Positions 21,135 to 31,195 of a stretch of DNA of 64,000 nt are shown one piece after another. Below the pieces are notes generated by a model, which had not been told where the DNA came from, searched no databases, and saw only the letters and a program-made list of their open reading frames with translations. The position numbers and the translations under genes are program-made. Positions within the stretch are counted from its first letter, which is position 1. The number at the start of each line of letters is the position of its first letter. The stretch comes from SAR116 cluster bacterium AG-355-O21. Its GTDB lineage: Bacteria > Pseudomonadota > Alphaproteobacteria > Thalassobaculales > Thalassobaculaceae. The stretch covers positions 81,292 through 145,291 of the forward strand of contig QCEM01000002.1 of the NCBI GenBank assembly GCA_003280605.1, in the 5' to 3' direction.

Positions 21135-22120
21135 TATGTCGGTACGTCCAATTGAAGATCTTTGCGGGCGGCGGCGGCGGATTGGTCGATCAATGCATGG
21201 GCATCGTCAACCATCCGGGTCAAGTTAATGAAAGCGTGCACCATGCCGGGGAAAACCCGAAACTCGCCCGGCACGCCGGCGGCCCGTAATTTGCTGTTGA
21301 AGGCAATCGAGTCATGACACAGAACATCAAGCTCGGCGGCATAAACATGGGTTGGCGGCAAGCCTTTCAGATCGGCATTTTGAACGGCGACACGGGGGTC
21401 TGTGGGATCGCCGTCAGGGCCAAGATAATGGTGGAAGAAAGCCATCATCATTTCCCGCGAGAGACCATAGCGGCCATCGGCAAACTGCTGATAGGAGGCG
21501 GTTTCAAAATCATTGTTGAAAACCCCATAGAACAGCAGCAGCGACTTTAAGCTGTTATCGCCGGCATCCCGCAGGTCGAGCGCCAACGCGGCGGCAAGGT
21601 TACCGCCGGCACTGTCGCCGCCAAGCACTAATTGATCGGGGTCGATGCCGTAATCTTTGCCGGCCTGCCGTATATGGTCATAGACAGCCCGGGATTCCTC
21701 TAAAGCCACCGGGAAGCGTGCTTCGGGCGATAAACTGTAGTCTACGGCAATCACCACAGCACCGGTTTTCAGGGCCAAATAACGCATCGCTCTGTGATGC
21801 GTTTCAAGACTGCCCATGACCCAGCCGCCACCGTGCAAATATACCAACCCGGGTGCCTGCTTTGCATCGGTCGGGTAAATTAAGCGCACAGGAATATCGC
21901 CTTTTGGACCCTTGATAACCGTATCGACGGTGTTTGCGACCGCGGGTAAATCAGCGTTCCACCAGGCCCTCTCTTGTTCCATCCGTTGCCGGCCTGCGGC
22001 AGGGCTGAGGTCTTCCCGGCGACCGCTGAGATTCTGTTCGGTTGCAATTTCAGTCATCCGCGCAATCGCCTGCAGCATATCATCGGCGAGGGGCGGATCT
22101 TGGTTATCGGTGGAGGTCAT
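21134..22120 (-). CDS. Alpha/beta hydrolase (HSL-type carboxylesterase), tandem paralogue
   Basis: YLHGGGWVMG, LGGDSAGGNLAAALA, MVHAFINLTRMVDDAHALI; overlaps the 20175-21134 gene. Confidence 0.9.
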   Translation of the reverse strand: MTSTDNQDPPLADDMLQAIARMTEIATEQNLSGRREDLSPAAGRQRMEQERAWWNADLPAVANTVDTVIKGPKGDIPVRLIYPTDAKQAPGLVYLHGGGWVMGSLETHHRAMRYLALKTGAVVIAVDYSLSPEARFPVALEESRAVYDHIRQAGKDYGIDPDQLVLGGDSAGGNLAAALALDLRDAGDNSLKSLLLFYGVFNNDFETASYQQFADGRYGLSREMMMAFFHHYLGPDGDPTDPRVAVQNADLKGLPPTHVYAAELDVLCHDSIAFNSKLRAAGVPGEFRVFPGMVHAFINLTRMVDDAHALIDQSAAAARKDLQLDVPT

Positions 22121-22182
22121 CGAAACTAGCCTTTGTCGGGGGTTCTCAGAGACAATGCGCCGGCACCGGCGCGGCGGGCGGA

Positions 22183-23715
22183 TTATGCCATCATTCCGTC
22201 AGCTGTTGCTAGCATATGGCTTAAACCACGACCGCTGTAGCGCATCCGCCAGGACAGCATTCGGCTGCGCAGCGAGCTTAAAACAGCACTATAATTTGGG
22301 TTTTCGATCAGATTATGGTTCTCGTTTGGGTCTTCCTGCAGATCGAATAATAATGCCGGTAAGGCGGCAAAATGCACATATTTGAAGCGCTCGTTACGGA
22401 TCACCGCAAGCTGGTGGTCATCACCACAACTGTTCTGGCTTGGCGCAAATTCCTGTGCCGCATGGCGAAAATCAAACTCCCAGTGCACCTCTTGGCGCCA
22501 ATCGCTTGGCTCGATACCGTTCAAGAACGGCTGCAGCGCATGGCCATTTAAGGCCATCGGCGGCGCCATGCCGAGGGCATTTAAAATGGTCGGCACAAGA
22601 TCAATGTTTTCGGTGAACTGTTGCACAACCTGGCCGCGTCTTGCGGCGTCAGGGTCCCGGATGATCAATGGAATATGATAGGCCCCGTCGAAATATCCGG
22701 CTTTGCCGAAGATGTAATGATCACCCAGCATTTCGCCGTGATCAGAGGTGAAAATGATCAGGGTTTGATCATATTGTCCATGGGCTTTCAGCCAGGCGAT
22801 CAAGCGCCCCATTTGGGCATCCACTTCGGCAATCATGGCAAAATAAATCGCCCGCAGGATGGCCACTTGGTCGGTGTCGAAATCGGCGGCGCGGCCGGTC
22901 CCATTGGCGATAAAAAAATGCGCCGGGTTTTGCGCCAGTAAGGCGGCCAAAAAGGGATGTTGCCGGGCTTCGCTGGCGATGTCGGCGGCGCGCACAGGCG
23001 ACGGCATCGCCGCCGGGTCAAACAATGCATTATACGGTGCCGGTACGCAGAAAGGGGGGTGCGGCCGTAGCAAGGATAAATGCGCAAACCAGGGCGTTGT
23101 TCCTTGTTTTTCGGCGTAGTCGGTAAACGCATTCACCACGAAAGCTGTCTCGGTTTCCTCGGCAGCAAAGCGCGGCGGATCTAATGTTGGGTTATTCCCA
23201 GGGTCCGGGTAAAGGGCCGGATCAGGCAGGTATAAATCCATTTCCGCCGCTGGCACATCGACCCCGCGCGCCGCCAGCCATTGCCGCCATGGTTGGCCAT
23301 AACCATCCAGCATGACACCGCCACGGGCATCGGTACGAAATCCCGGCATCACCCCTTCATAGGTGCGCACCCAAGGGTCATCCTCGGAGCTGATCCGGGG
23401 ATCACGGGTTTGGTCCGTATACCCAAAAAGTACCGGGTCATATCCGTTCCGACGAACCATGCGAGCGATATTATCATGGCGATGATCAAGCGGCGTGCCA
23501 TTGCTGACAACCCGATGATTCATCAAATAAAGCCCGGTCAGCAGGCTTGCCCGTGAGGGCGAGCAGGGGGTTGCTTGGCAAAAATGCTGCTCAAACAGGG
23601 TGCCGTCGCCTGCTAACGCGTCAAGGTTTGGTGTCTGCACGTGATCGTGACCACGCACCGAAAGACAGTCACCACGAAATTGATCGGCAGTGATTAAAAG
23701 GACGTTTTTGACCAT
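22183..23715 (-). CDS. Sulfatase family protein (CxPSR-type)
   Basis: MVKNVLLITADQFRGDCLSVRGHDHVQTPNLDALA; formylglycine signature CSPSRASLLTG; FTSDHGEMLGDHYIFGKAGYFDGAYHIPLIIRDP. Start 23715 preferred. Confidence 0.92.
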   Translation of the reverse strand: MVKNVLLITADQFRGDCLSVRGHDHVQTPNLDALAGDGTLFEQHFCQATPCSPSRASLLTGLYLMNHRVVSNGTPLDHRHDNIARMVRRNGYDPVLFGYTDQTRDPRISSEDDPWVRTYEGVMPGFRTDARGGVMLDGYGQPWRQWLAARGVDVPAAEMDLYLPDPALYPDPGNNPTLDPPRFAAEETETAFVVNAFTDYAEKQGTTPWFAHLSLLRPHPPFCVPAPYNALFDPAAMPSPVRAADIASEARQHPFLAALLAQNPAHFFIANGTGRAADFDTDQVAILRAIYFAMIAEVDAQMGRLIAWLKAHGQYDQTLIIFTSDHGEMLGDHYIFGKAGYFDGAYHIPLIIRDPDAARRGQVVQQFTENIDLVPTILNALGMAPPMALNGHALQPFLNGIEPSDWRQEVHWEFDFRHAAQEFAPSQNSCGDDHQLAVIRNERFKYVHFAALPALLFDLQEDPNENHNLIENPNYSAVLSSLRSRMLSWRMRYSGRGLSHMLATADGMMA

Positions 23716-23845
23716 GTGACCGCGCTCTTCCCTCCGGTGATGACAGTTGGCTTGCGTTAATCCTGAAAGCAAGCAAAAGTATTATCACGACCCGCAGATA
23801 ATTTCAGGTTCTTGATCTCCTAACCGCCGACCGAAAGAAGCAAAA

Positions 23846-24943
23846 ATGTCTATTCTTGATGCGATCCCGCTGTGTTTCTCCAACAGCTATGCTGAAGCGC
23901 GGCAGCGCTTTATCGATGCCGCCAAGGGCCTGGGGCTGACGCCAAAATCATATATAAATCCGCATCTTGGACCGACAGGAGAGGTCTTGGCGACTGATTG
24001 CCTGTGGCTTGGGCCAGCTGACGCAAAACGGGTTTTTGTGATGATTTCCTCGACACATGGGGTCGAAGGGTTTTGTGGCTCGGCTTGCCAGATTGATTGG
24101 CTGCTTCAGGGCGGCGCGGCAAATTTGCCGACAGCGACGGCGGCCCTGATCATCCACGCCATCAACCCGCATGGCTTTGCTTGGCAGCGCCGCGTGACCG
24201 AAGAAGGCTGTGATTTGAATCGCAACTATGTTGACTTTGCGCAACCGCTACCAGGGAATCCGGGCCATGATGAATTGGTGGATTGCTTTGTGCCGGCAGC
24301 ATTAGACCCTGATAGCCTGGCCGCAGCCGATGAAAAAATTGCCGCTTTTCGGGCGGCGCATGGCGAAAATGCTTTTCAAGCCGCACGCAAACAGGGCCAG
24401 TATAAACATGACCACAGCGTCTTTTTTGGCGGCTTTGCGCCGACCTGGGCGCGCCGCACCTTGGAAGCGATCATCGATGATTATGATTTGCCTTCACGGG
24501 CGTTAACGGTTGCCGTTGATTACCATACAGGCCTTGGTCCGCATGGCCATGGCGAGCCGATCTGCGGGCATTTACCCGACACCGCCGGCTTCCGCCGTGT
24601 GATTGATATGTATGGTGACTTTGTTGGTGTGCCGGAACTTGGCACGTCATCCTCAATTCCGTTGTCAGGCACCTCGCGCGAAATGTGGAACCGCAAGCTT
24701 GGGGATAATTATGCTTATGTTGCGCTGGAATACGGGACTTACGCCCCAGATAATGGCTTGCGCACCATGCGTGCCGATCATTGGCTGCACGCCCAGGGCG
24801 CGGTAGACTGGCAGGCACCGGCAACCCAGGCCATCAAAGCGGCCCTGAAAAAGCATTTTTATCCGGCCACTCGCGACTGGCAGGAAATGGTGCTGTGGCG
24901 CAGTCGGCAGGTGCAGCGGCAAAGTCTTGCCGGTCTGCTTTAA
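23846..24943 (+). CDS. DUF2817 / M14-like zinc carboxypeptidase-fold protein
   Basis: MISSTHGVEGFCGSACQIDWL, INPHGFAWQRRVTEEGCDLNRNYVDF; DYHTGLGPHGHGE. Confidence 0.82.
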   Translation: MSILDAIPLCFSNSYAEARQRFIDAAKGLGLTPKSYINPHLGPTGEVLATDCLWLGPADAKRVFVMISSTHGVEGFCGSACQIDWLLQGGAANLPTATAALIIHAINPHGFAWQRRVTEEGCDLNRNYVDFAQPLPGNPGHDELVDCFVPAALDPDSLAAADEKIAAFRAAHGENAFQAARKQGQYKHDHSVFFGGFAPTWARRTLEAIIDDYDLPSRALTVAVDYHTGLGPHGHGEPICGHLPDTAGFRRVIDMYGDFVGVPELGTSSSIPLSGTSREMWNRKLGDNYAYVALEYGTYAPDNGLRTMRADHWLHAQGAVDWQAPATQAIKAALKKHFYPATRDWQEMVLWRSRQVQRQSLAGLL

Positions 24944-24957
24944 AAGGAGCCGAGCGA

Positions 24958-25809
24958 ATGTCTGATTCTGTCACTGTGATCCCGGCCCGAAGCGAATTGG
25001 CACCATTGGTTCTGGACAGCCCACATACCGGCATGCTTTTTCCCGATGACTTCCGGCCGGCATTGCCGATGGCCGACTGCATGCGGGTCAATGATTGGTT
25101 TGTGGATGAGCTGTTCGGTGCCGGACCTGACCATGGTGCGCCGCTGATCTTGGCGGAATTTCGCCGTGCCTACATTGATCCAAATCGCGATACCACGGAT
25201 TTGGACCTGGAGATTGTCGCCGACGGCTGGCCGCATCCTGTCAAGCAGACGGAAAAAACCAGTCGTGGGGCATCGTTAATTTGGCGCATGATTGACGGTG
25301 ATAAGGTGATCTATGACCGCAAGCTCAGCCATGCCGAGGTGACCAGCCGGATTGAGCAATATTGGCGTCCGTATCATGCTGCCGTTAAGACCGCGCTTGA
25401 TGACGCCTATGCCGCCTTTGGTAAGGTCTTTCATATCAATTGCCACTCCATGCCGGAATTCGGTAATGCGGTTTGGGGTGACCCAAATATTCGCCGTGCG
25501 GACATGGTTATCGGCACCCGTGACGGCAGCACTGCCGGCGACGCGTTTACGGCGGTGGTGGTTGACCAGCTGCGTGCTGCCGGTTACCAAGTCGCCATTA
25601 ACGAAGGCTTTAAAGGGGTCGAATTGGTGCGCCGATATAGCGATCCTGCGGCCGGCCGAGAATCTCTCCAGATCGAGGTTAACCGTGGCATTTACATGGA
25701 CGAGGCGGCGATCACACGCTCAGATCGGTTTGCCCAGACCCAAGCCGATATCACGGCCATGATTGCTGCTGTCGCTGACTATGCGCGCACCCAGGTGAGC
25801 GCAGGTTAA
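24958..25809 (+). CDS. N-formylglutamate amidohydrolase
   Basis: PLVLDSPHTGMLFPDDF, FRRAYIDPNRDTTDLD, FHINCHSMPEFG; ATG at 24958 with AAAGGAG-type upstream sequence. Confidence 0.88.
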   Translation: MSDSVTVIPARSELAPLVLDSPHTGMLFPDDFRPALPMADCMRVNDWFVDELFGAGPDHGAPLILAEFRRAYIDPNRDTTDLDLEIVADGWPHPVKQTEKTSRGASLIWRMIDGDKVIYDRKLSHAEVTSRIEQYWRPYHAAVKTALDDAYAAFGKVFHINCHSMPEFGNAVWGDPNIRRADMVIGTRDGSTAGDAFTAVVVDQLRAAGYQVAINEGFKGVELVRRYSDPAAGRESLQIEVNRGIYMDEAAITRSDRFAQTQADITAMIAAVADYARTQVSAG

Positions 25810-27083
25810 AAGCGGTTCGGGCGGTACGGCGACAAATCAACGCCGGGACTATTGCCATCAATCAGATCGCCGATAATTTGCCCGGTTCGCGCCGATAAGG
25901 TCAAACCGATATGGCCATGGCCGAAGGCCAGCAGCACGTTTTGATGGCGCGGTGAGCGGCCGATCACAGGCAAGCTGTCGGGGGTGGCCGGCCGCCGGCC
26001 CATCCATTCGCGGTTGACCTCACCATCAAGCCCGGGAAGGGCCTCGCGGGCGCGGGCGACATGCCGGCGTAACAGCCTAAAGTCAGGTGGTGCATCAGGG
26101 GTGGATAATTCGGAACCGGTGGTGATCCGATAACCATCTGCCATCGGTGCAATGACGCACCCGACATCGCCAATCACCGTTGGTCGGCGCAATAATGACT
26201 CGCCGCTGCGGATGATGTTGGCATGGTAACCGCGTTCGGCCTGGACCAGAACAGGGGCCCCTAAACACCGTGCCAATTGCTGTGATTTGGCGCCGGTAGC
26301 AAGCACCACCATATCGCAATCATGCATGCCAAGATCGGTAATAACCTGGCTTGGACCGTCGGCACCAATGGTGAAATCACGAACTTCTTCGGGAAAAATT
26401 GCGCCCCCTAAGCGGCAAAAAGCTTCGGCATAGGCCTCGGTTAATTTCAGCGGGCTGGTCACAAACCCGTTATCAGGTTGGAAAAAACCAATTTTAAAGC
26501 GCCGATGCAGATTTGGCTCAAGCTGCCGCAATTCATCTTCATCAAGTGTTTCGGTATTCACGCCGGCCGCCTCCATTGCGGCGCGCTCGGCGGCACTTTT
26601 CTGAAAACTTGCGGCATTGGGGTACACTTTCAACCAGCCAACAGGCTCCATAATACCGCCAATACCATGTTGCTTCATGAGATCTGTATGGGCCGGCATA
26701 GCGGTCTGTGCCAAGGCTGCTAGGGCGGCGGAAATATCCGCGATACGAGAGGGCCGCCCGGACAAGAAAAACCGCGCCAGCCAGGGGGCCATTTGCGGCA
26801 AGGTTGACCAGCGTGTTTGCACCGGTGATTTCGGATCAATGATCATTTTTGGCAATTGCTTCCACAGCCCTGGGGTCGAGCTGGGCCAGATCGAGCCGAT
26901 GGCGATAGATCCGGCATTGCCAAATGAGGTGCCGGTGCCGGGCGCGCGCGGATCGATCAAACTAACCTTATGACCGCGCATGACGGCTTCCAGGGCGCAG
27001 CATGTGCCGACAACACCGGCGCCGATAACAACGATTTTCTTCTGTTCCAAAACCCTGCTCCTCGGTTCCGCCGGCAAATACAT
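25806..27083 (-). CDS. FAD-dependent D-amino-acid dehydrogenase (DadA-like)
   Basis: KKIVVIGAGVVGTCCALEAVMRGHKVSLIDPRAPGTGTSFGNAGSIA; WMGRRPATPDSLPVIGRSPRHQNVLLAFGHGHIGLTLSARTGQIIGDLI. Confidence 0.88.
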   Translation of the reverse strand: MYLPAEPRSRVLEQKKIVVIGAGVVGTCCALEAVMRGHKVSLIDPRAPGTGTSFGNAGSIAIGSIWPSSTPGLWKQLPKMIIDPKSPVQTRWSTLPQMAPWLARFFLSGRPSRIADISAALAALAQTAMPAHTDLMKQHGIGGIMEPVGWLKVYPNAASFQKSAAERAAMEAAGVNTETLDEDELRQLEPNLHRRFKIGFFQPDNGFVTSPLKLTEAYAEAFCRLGGAIFPEEVRDFTIGADGPSQVITDLGMHDCDMVVLATGAKSQQLARCLGAPVLVQAERGYHANIIRSGESLLRRPTVIGDVGCVIAPMADGYRITTGSELSTPDAPPDFRLLRRHVARAREALPGLDGEVNREWMGRRPATPDSLPVIGRSPRHQNVLLAFGHGHIGLTLSARTGQIIGDLIDGNSPGVDLSPYRPNRF

Positions 27084-27372
27084 CGTTCAGGATATGCCCT
27101 GAAATTGCCTTTTTTAGCGCCTGAAAAAGCCGTCTTTATTCAGCCTACTGGTATTGAAACAAAAACCAAGGAGACAGGCCATGCAAATTCGTCATTGGCG
27201 GTCAGGTCGCCTCAGGTGGCTGCGATGACGCTGGAAACAGGGTGGATCGCGTTGTTATCCAGATTCAGCCCAGAGATTGGCGGCATCAACTGTGATCTTG
27301 CGGTCGGCTTACTCACTTTGGCAATCTTAATCGTGACGGCTTACCGGCAGCCACGATTTGATCGCAGGTTTA

Positions 27373-27408
27373 ATCGCTGGCGCCATCGCTGGCGCCATCG
27401 CTGGCGCT
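27373..27408. repeat. 12-bp tandem repeat, 3 copies (ATCGCTGGCGCC)2 + ATCGCTGGCGCT
   Basis: Direct reading of 27361-27420. Confidence 0.9.
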
Positions 27409-27466
27409 GATAACGGTCGAATAAAGGCGCTTGGCCAGGTCGCGGACGGCGATGGCTGTCGGCGCC

Positions 27467-28354
27467 CTATGCGCCTTCAAAATCAACCTTTGACCATTCC
27501 TCCCAAAGCCGCGCTAAGGCGGCATAGTCATCATCGCCCATGCCGCGTGCTTCAGCGATTTCATAGGGTGTATGTGCGGCCATATGCGCGAACAGCGGCA
27601 CCCCAAGCTGCTGCGAGGTTTGCAGCGCCAGGATCGAATCCTTGCGGGCGTTGCTGACCGACATACCGGCTTTGTAATTGCCGTCCTTCATGCGCTCCTG
27701 GACACGGTGCACCAGCGGTCGCATCAAACCTTCCTCGCGGTTCAAGATATCGATCATGGTTTGCATCGGCACGCCAAGCTTCGTTGACATGGCAAAAGCT
27801 TCGATCAAAACCACCATGACAGCGTGCATGACGCCATTATTAACAACTTTCGCACCCATACCGGCACCGATTGGGCCAAGTTCAAAAATCCGTTCGGCCA
27901 ACAAATCAAGCACAGGGCGTGCCGTTTGTTTGTCGGCGTCATCGCCGCCTAAGAAAAAGGTGATTTCGCCGGCTGCCATGCTGGCCACACCACCGGCAAT
28001 GGCGGCATCCACAAATGCGACCCCCGCAGCTTTTGCCAAAGCGTGGCAGGCCTGGGCGGTGGCCGGTGTGACGGTGCTGGTTTCGACAATGACTTGCGGG
28101 CGGTGACCGGCGGCCAAAATCTCCTCGACTACGGCAAGCGATATTTCCGGCTTCGGTAACGACAAGATCAAATGATCAGCCTCGGCGGCAACAGCAGCGG
28201 CGCTCTCCAGGCAGCGAATCTGAATGTCGTCAACAGCTGCAACCCGCGTCGGACTTGGATCAAAGCCGATCAGCTTTACTTGCTGTGCCGCCAGGGCCTG
28301 GCACATTGCTGAGCCAGCATTGCCGAGGCCTATCATACCGATGGTGATGGTCAT
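27467..28354 (-). CDS. NAD(P)-dependent oxidoreductase, 3-hydroxyisobutyrate dehydrogenase family
   Basis: MTITIGMIGLGNAGSAMCQALAAQQ; VDAAIAGGVASMAAGEITFFLGG; GAGMGAKVVNNGVMH. Confidence 0.88.
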   Translation of the reverse strand: MTITIGMIGLGNAGSAMCQALAAQQVKLIGFDPSPTRVAAVDDIQIRCLESAAAVAAEADHLILSLPKPEISLAVVEEILAAGHRPQVIVETSTVTPATAQACHALAKAAGVAFVDAAIAGGVASMAAGEITFFLGGDDADKQTARPVLDLLAERIFELGPIGAGMGAKVVNNGVMHAVMVVLIEAFAMSTKLGVPMQTMIDILNREEGLMRPLVHRVQERMKDGNYKAGMSVSNARKDSILALQTSQQLGVPLFAHMAAHTPYEIAEARGMGDDDYAALARLWEEWSKVDFEGA

Positions 28355-28483
28355 GGGAAATCTCCATTTGCCGATGGAATGTGAGAGCGCACTGCGCCGC
28401 AGGACAAACTATGAATCGTGATCAAAAAATGCGTCACCAAGAGGTGACCATAACGGTTTAGCCGCGCCGGTCAATCCATCAGC

Positions 28484-31183
28484 TTATCGTCGCCTGGGTG
28501 GAAAAGCGAGCTGATGATCGGCACGCTCAAATGATAGGTTGGGGTTATAAAAAGGGTCATCGTATAACGCCGCGCCAAAGCGTTCGTGCATGGCCTGACA
28601 AGCGGCACGATGGGCAGTTTCTTTGGCGACACTCATAAACTGCCCACGCGAGGCCGATTCGTGATGGGTAAGAACAGCATGTGGCGTCCAGACCACCTGA
28701 AGCCCGCTCTCGCGGGTCCGCAAGCACAGATCGACATCACTAAAATCAATTGGAAAGTGAACAGCATCAAATCCGCCGACGCCATCAAACACGGTCCGCC
28801 GCATGACCATGCACGCTCCGGTGACGGCGGCAACATTGCGCAGATGGTTGTTGCGGTCCATATAACCGCCGTCCCGTTCAGCCATCCCAACAAAGCTATG
28901 ATGTGCCACATTATCGCCGACCAGATGCAAGCCCGCATGCTGAATGGTTTCATCCGGATACAGCAATTTTGCGCCGACAAGGCCGACCTCTTGATGAGCC
29001 GCCAGGGCGACCATTTCAGCCAACCATTCAGGGTGTAAGGGCTCACAGTCATTGTTCAGGAAACAAACCATCTCACTGTTGTCCGTGGCCACGGCATGAT
29101 TGTTGAGGGCGGAAAAATTAAAGGCCCCGGGGCTTGGCAAAACCTGTACCCGGGGATCTGTTTGCAGGTCGTCTAGTAAGGCTGCCGTTGCTGCCTCGCG
29201 GCTATCGTTATCAACCACAATCAAACGCAAGGCCGGATAGTCGGTCATCCGTAAGACTGCTCGCAGGCATTGCCCTGTGAGGGCGGCCTGATCGCGTGTC
29301 GGAACAATGATGGCGACCCTTGGTGAGGGGGACGGCAGTTGAAATTGCAACCGTAACCGCGTCCTGTCGATGCTCACCTTGGCGGTGATGCCGCGCTCTT
29401 GAAGATGGTCTGAAACGGCGCGTTGTGCGGCTGCCAACGCATAGGGTTTGGCGTCGCGATCAAAAGCCGTGGAGCCGACAGCCGTGCGCCAATGATACAG
29501 TAGGCGCGGAATGTGATGGATCTGTTGCCCCTCAAGGTGGCGGCTGACGCGCAACACAAGATCATGATCCTGGCTGCCTTCATAGCCAACACGCAGGCCG
29601 CCAACCGCCGCGACCAAATCACGGTCGTAAACGGCTAAATGGCAGACATAATTCTGGCTTAAAATCAGATGCGGCGACCAATCGGGCTTAAAATGAGGAT
29701 CAAAGCGTTCGCCTGCAGTATCGATTTTATCTTCATCACTGTAAAATAGCTTGCCCTGTGGATGATCGCGTATGGCCTTCGCAACCCAATACAGGGCCTC
29801 ATCGGCCAGTCGGTCATCGTGGTCAAGAAAACCAACAAAATCACCTGTCGCGTCCTCCAATGCATCATTGCTGGCCCGCGAAATATGCCCATTTTGCAGC
29901 CGGCGGCGGAGCAGAATTCGTTGATCGGCGGCAGCGGCTTGATCTAAAATTGCAATTACCGCCGGATTACGTGATGCATCATCGCAGATACACAGCTGCC
30001 AATCTGGGTAACGTTGCTGCCTTACCGACGCAATGGCGTGTTGCAGAAACTGCGGGTCGGGATCATGCACCGGCAGAATGATGGAGATCATTGGCCGTTT
30101 TGACCAACCCTGAATATCGGCGTCGATGGCGTCTTGGTCGGGTTGGCAGTAAGCTGCCAGCCACTTATGATATTGGGTTGTCAGCGGCGTGCCTGCCAGC
30201 AATTGGCGAACCGATGGCGCGGCGCTTAGCCGGCGCAGCCGCAGGATAAGTTGATCATCGTCATCGACCAGCCGGAGGGCCTGGAGCGTGACTGTCGCGG
30301 CCTCAAAAAACTTGTTGCTTTGTTCATATAATTGTCCCAGCCGCATCAACGCCGGTAAATCATCAGGTGACTGCGCCAAGGTCCGACGGTGCATCACCGC
30401 TTCGGCAGGATTGCCGTCACGCCGGAAGGCTGTTACGAGGACATCACCGGCGCCAGGTTTGCCGGGCTCAAGAACCATGGATCGACGGGCGCAAAGCGAT
30501 GCCTGCGCCTTATCGCCGTGGCGGTTCAAAAACCGTCCAAGACTAAGCAATGTATTGGCGTTTAACGGATTGATCATTAAGCAGGCGCGCAACCACGGTA
30601 GGGCGGCACTAACCGCCCGCACCAAGGGCAGGGTTACAGCCAGGTTATACAAATTCTCGTTGTTGCTAGGTTGTAAAATCACCGCTCGCCGGAAATGCGT
30701 TATTGCCGCTGTTATGCGACGTCCTTGGCGCAATAAAAAGCCGTAACGGCCGTGAACAAACGGCGCGCTCGGATCAATCATCAGTGATCGTTGCATGGCC
30801 GTTAACGCCTCTGATGGGACAGCAATGCGTATCTGCGCCGTGGCTAAATGCAGCCATAAATTGCCGCGCCCCGGATTGATCAGCAATAATTCTTTCAAGG
30901 CCATGAAGGTTGCCTGGTGATCGTCGTTCGCCGCCAAGGCTTCGGCATAACTTGCCCGGGCAATCCAGCTGTCGGGCTTGCGGGTCAAGACCCGCAGGAA
31001 TAACTTTACGGCGGCGTGATCCCCGCTGCGCTGTGCAAGTAAGCCAAGGCGTAAAAGTGCGGCGCTGTCTTCGGGAACACAAATGGCTACACGCCGGTAA
31101 AACGCCGCTGCGCGGGCGTCATCGCCGCTTTGCTCGGCCGTGACCGCAGTGAAAAAAAATTGCCGGGGCGAAAGCGTCTGCAT
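28484..31183 (-). CDS. TPR-repeat protein with two family 2 glycosyltransferase domains
   Basis: 899 aa; TPR-like N-terminus; PMISIILPVHDPDPQFLQHAIASVRQQRYPDWQLCICDDAS...GFLDHDDRL and RVAIIVPTRDQAALTGQCLRAVL...CFLNNDCEPLHPEWL. Confidence 0.88.
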   Translation of the reverse strand: MQTLSPRQFFFTAVTAEQSGDDARAAAFYRRVAICVPEDSAALLRLGLLAQRSGDHAAVKLFLRVLTRKPDSWIARASYAEALAANDDHQATFMALKELLLINPGRGNLWLHLATAQIRIAVPSEALTAMQRSLMIDPSAPFVHGRYGFLLRQGRRITAAITHFRRAVILQPSNNENLYNLAVTLPLVRAVSAALPWLRACLMINPLNANTLLSLGRFLNRHGDKAQASLCARRSMVLEPGKPGAGDVLVTAFRRDGNPAEAVMHRRTLAQSPDDLPALMRLGQLYEQSNKFFEAATVTLQALRLVDDDDQLILRLRRLSAAPSVRQLLAGTPLTTQYHKWLAAYCQPDQDAIDADIQGWSKRPMISIILPVHDPDPQFLQHAIASVRQQRYPDWQLCICDDASRNPAVIAILDQAAAADQRILLRRRLQNGHISRASNDALEDATGDFVGFLDHDDRLADEALYWVAKAIRDHPQGKLFYSDEDKIDTAGERFDPHFKPDWSPHLILSQNYVCHLAVYDRDLVAAVGGLRVGYEGSQDHDLVLRVSRHLEGQQIHHIPRLLYHWRTAVGSTAFDRDAKPYALAAAQRAVSDHLQERGITAKVSIDRTRLRLQFQLPSPSPRVAIIVPTRDQAALTGQCLRAVLRMTDYPALRLIVVDNDSREAATAALLDDLQTDPRVQVLPSPGAFNFSALNNHAVATDNSEMVCFLNNDCEPLHPEWLAEMVALAAHQEVGLVGAKLLYPDETIQHAGLHLVGDNVAHHSFVGMAERDGGYMDRNNHLRNVAAVTGACMVMRRTVFDGVGGFDAVHFPIDFSDVDLCLRTRESGLQVVWTPHAVLTHHESASRGQFMSVAKETAHRAACQAMHERFGAALYDDPFYNPNLSFERADHQLAFPPRRR

Positions 31184-31195
31184 GGCGTCGCCGCC

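Noticed and set aside
27358-27657. 99-aa ORF with IAGAIAGAIAGA glycine-zipper-like N-terminus
   Set aside because: It runs antisense into the confident 27467-28354 dehydrogenase gene and depends on a tandem repeat; not credible as a CDS.
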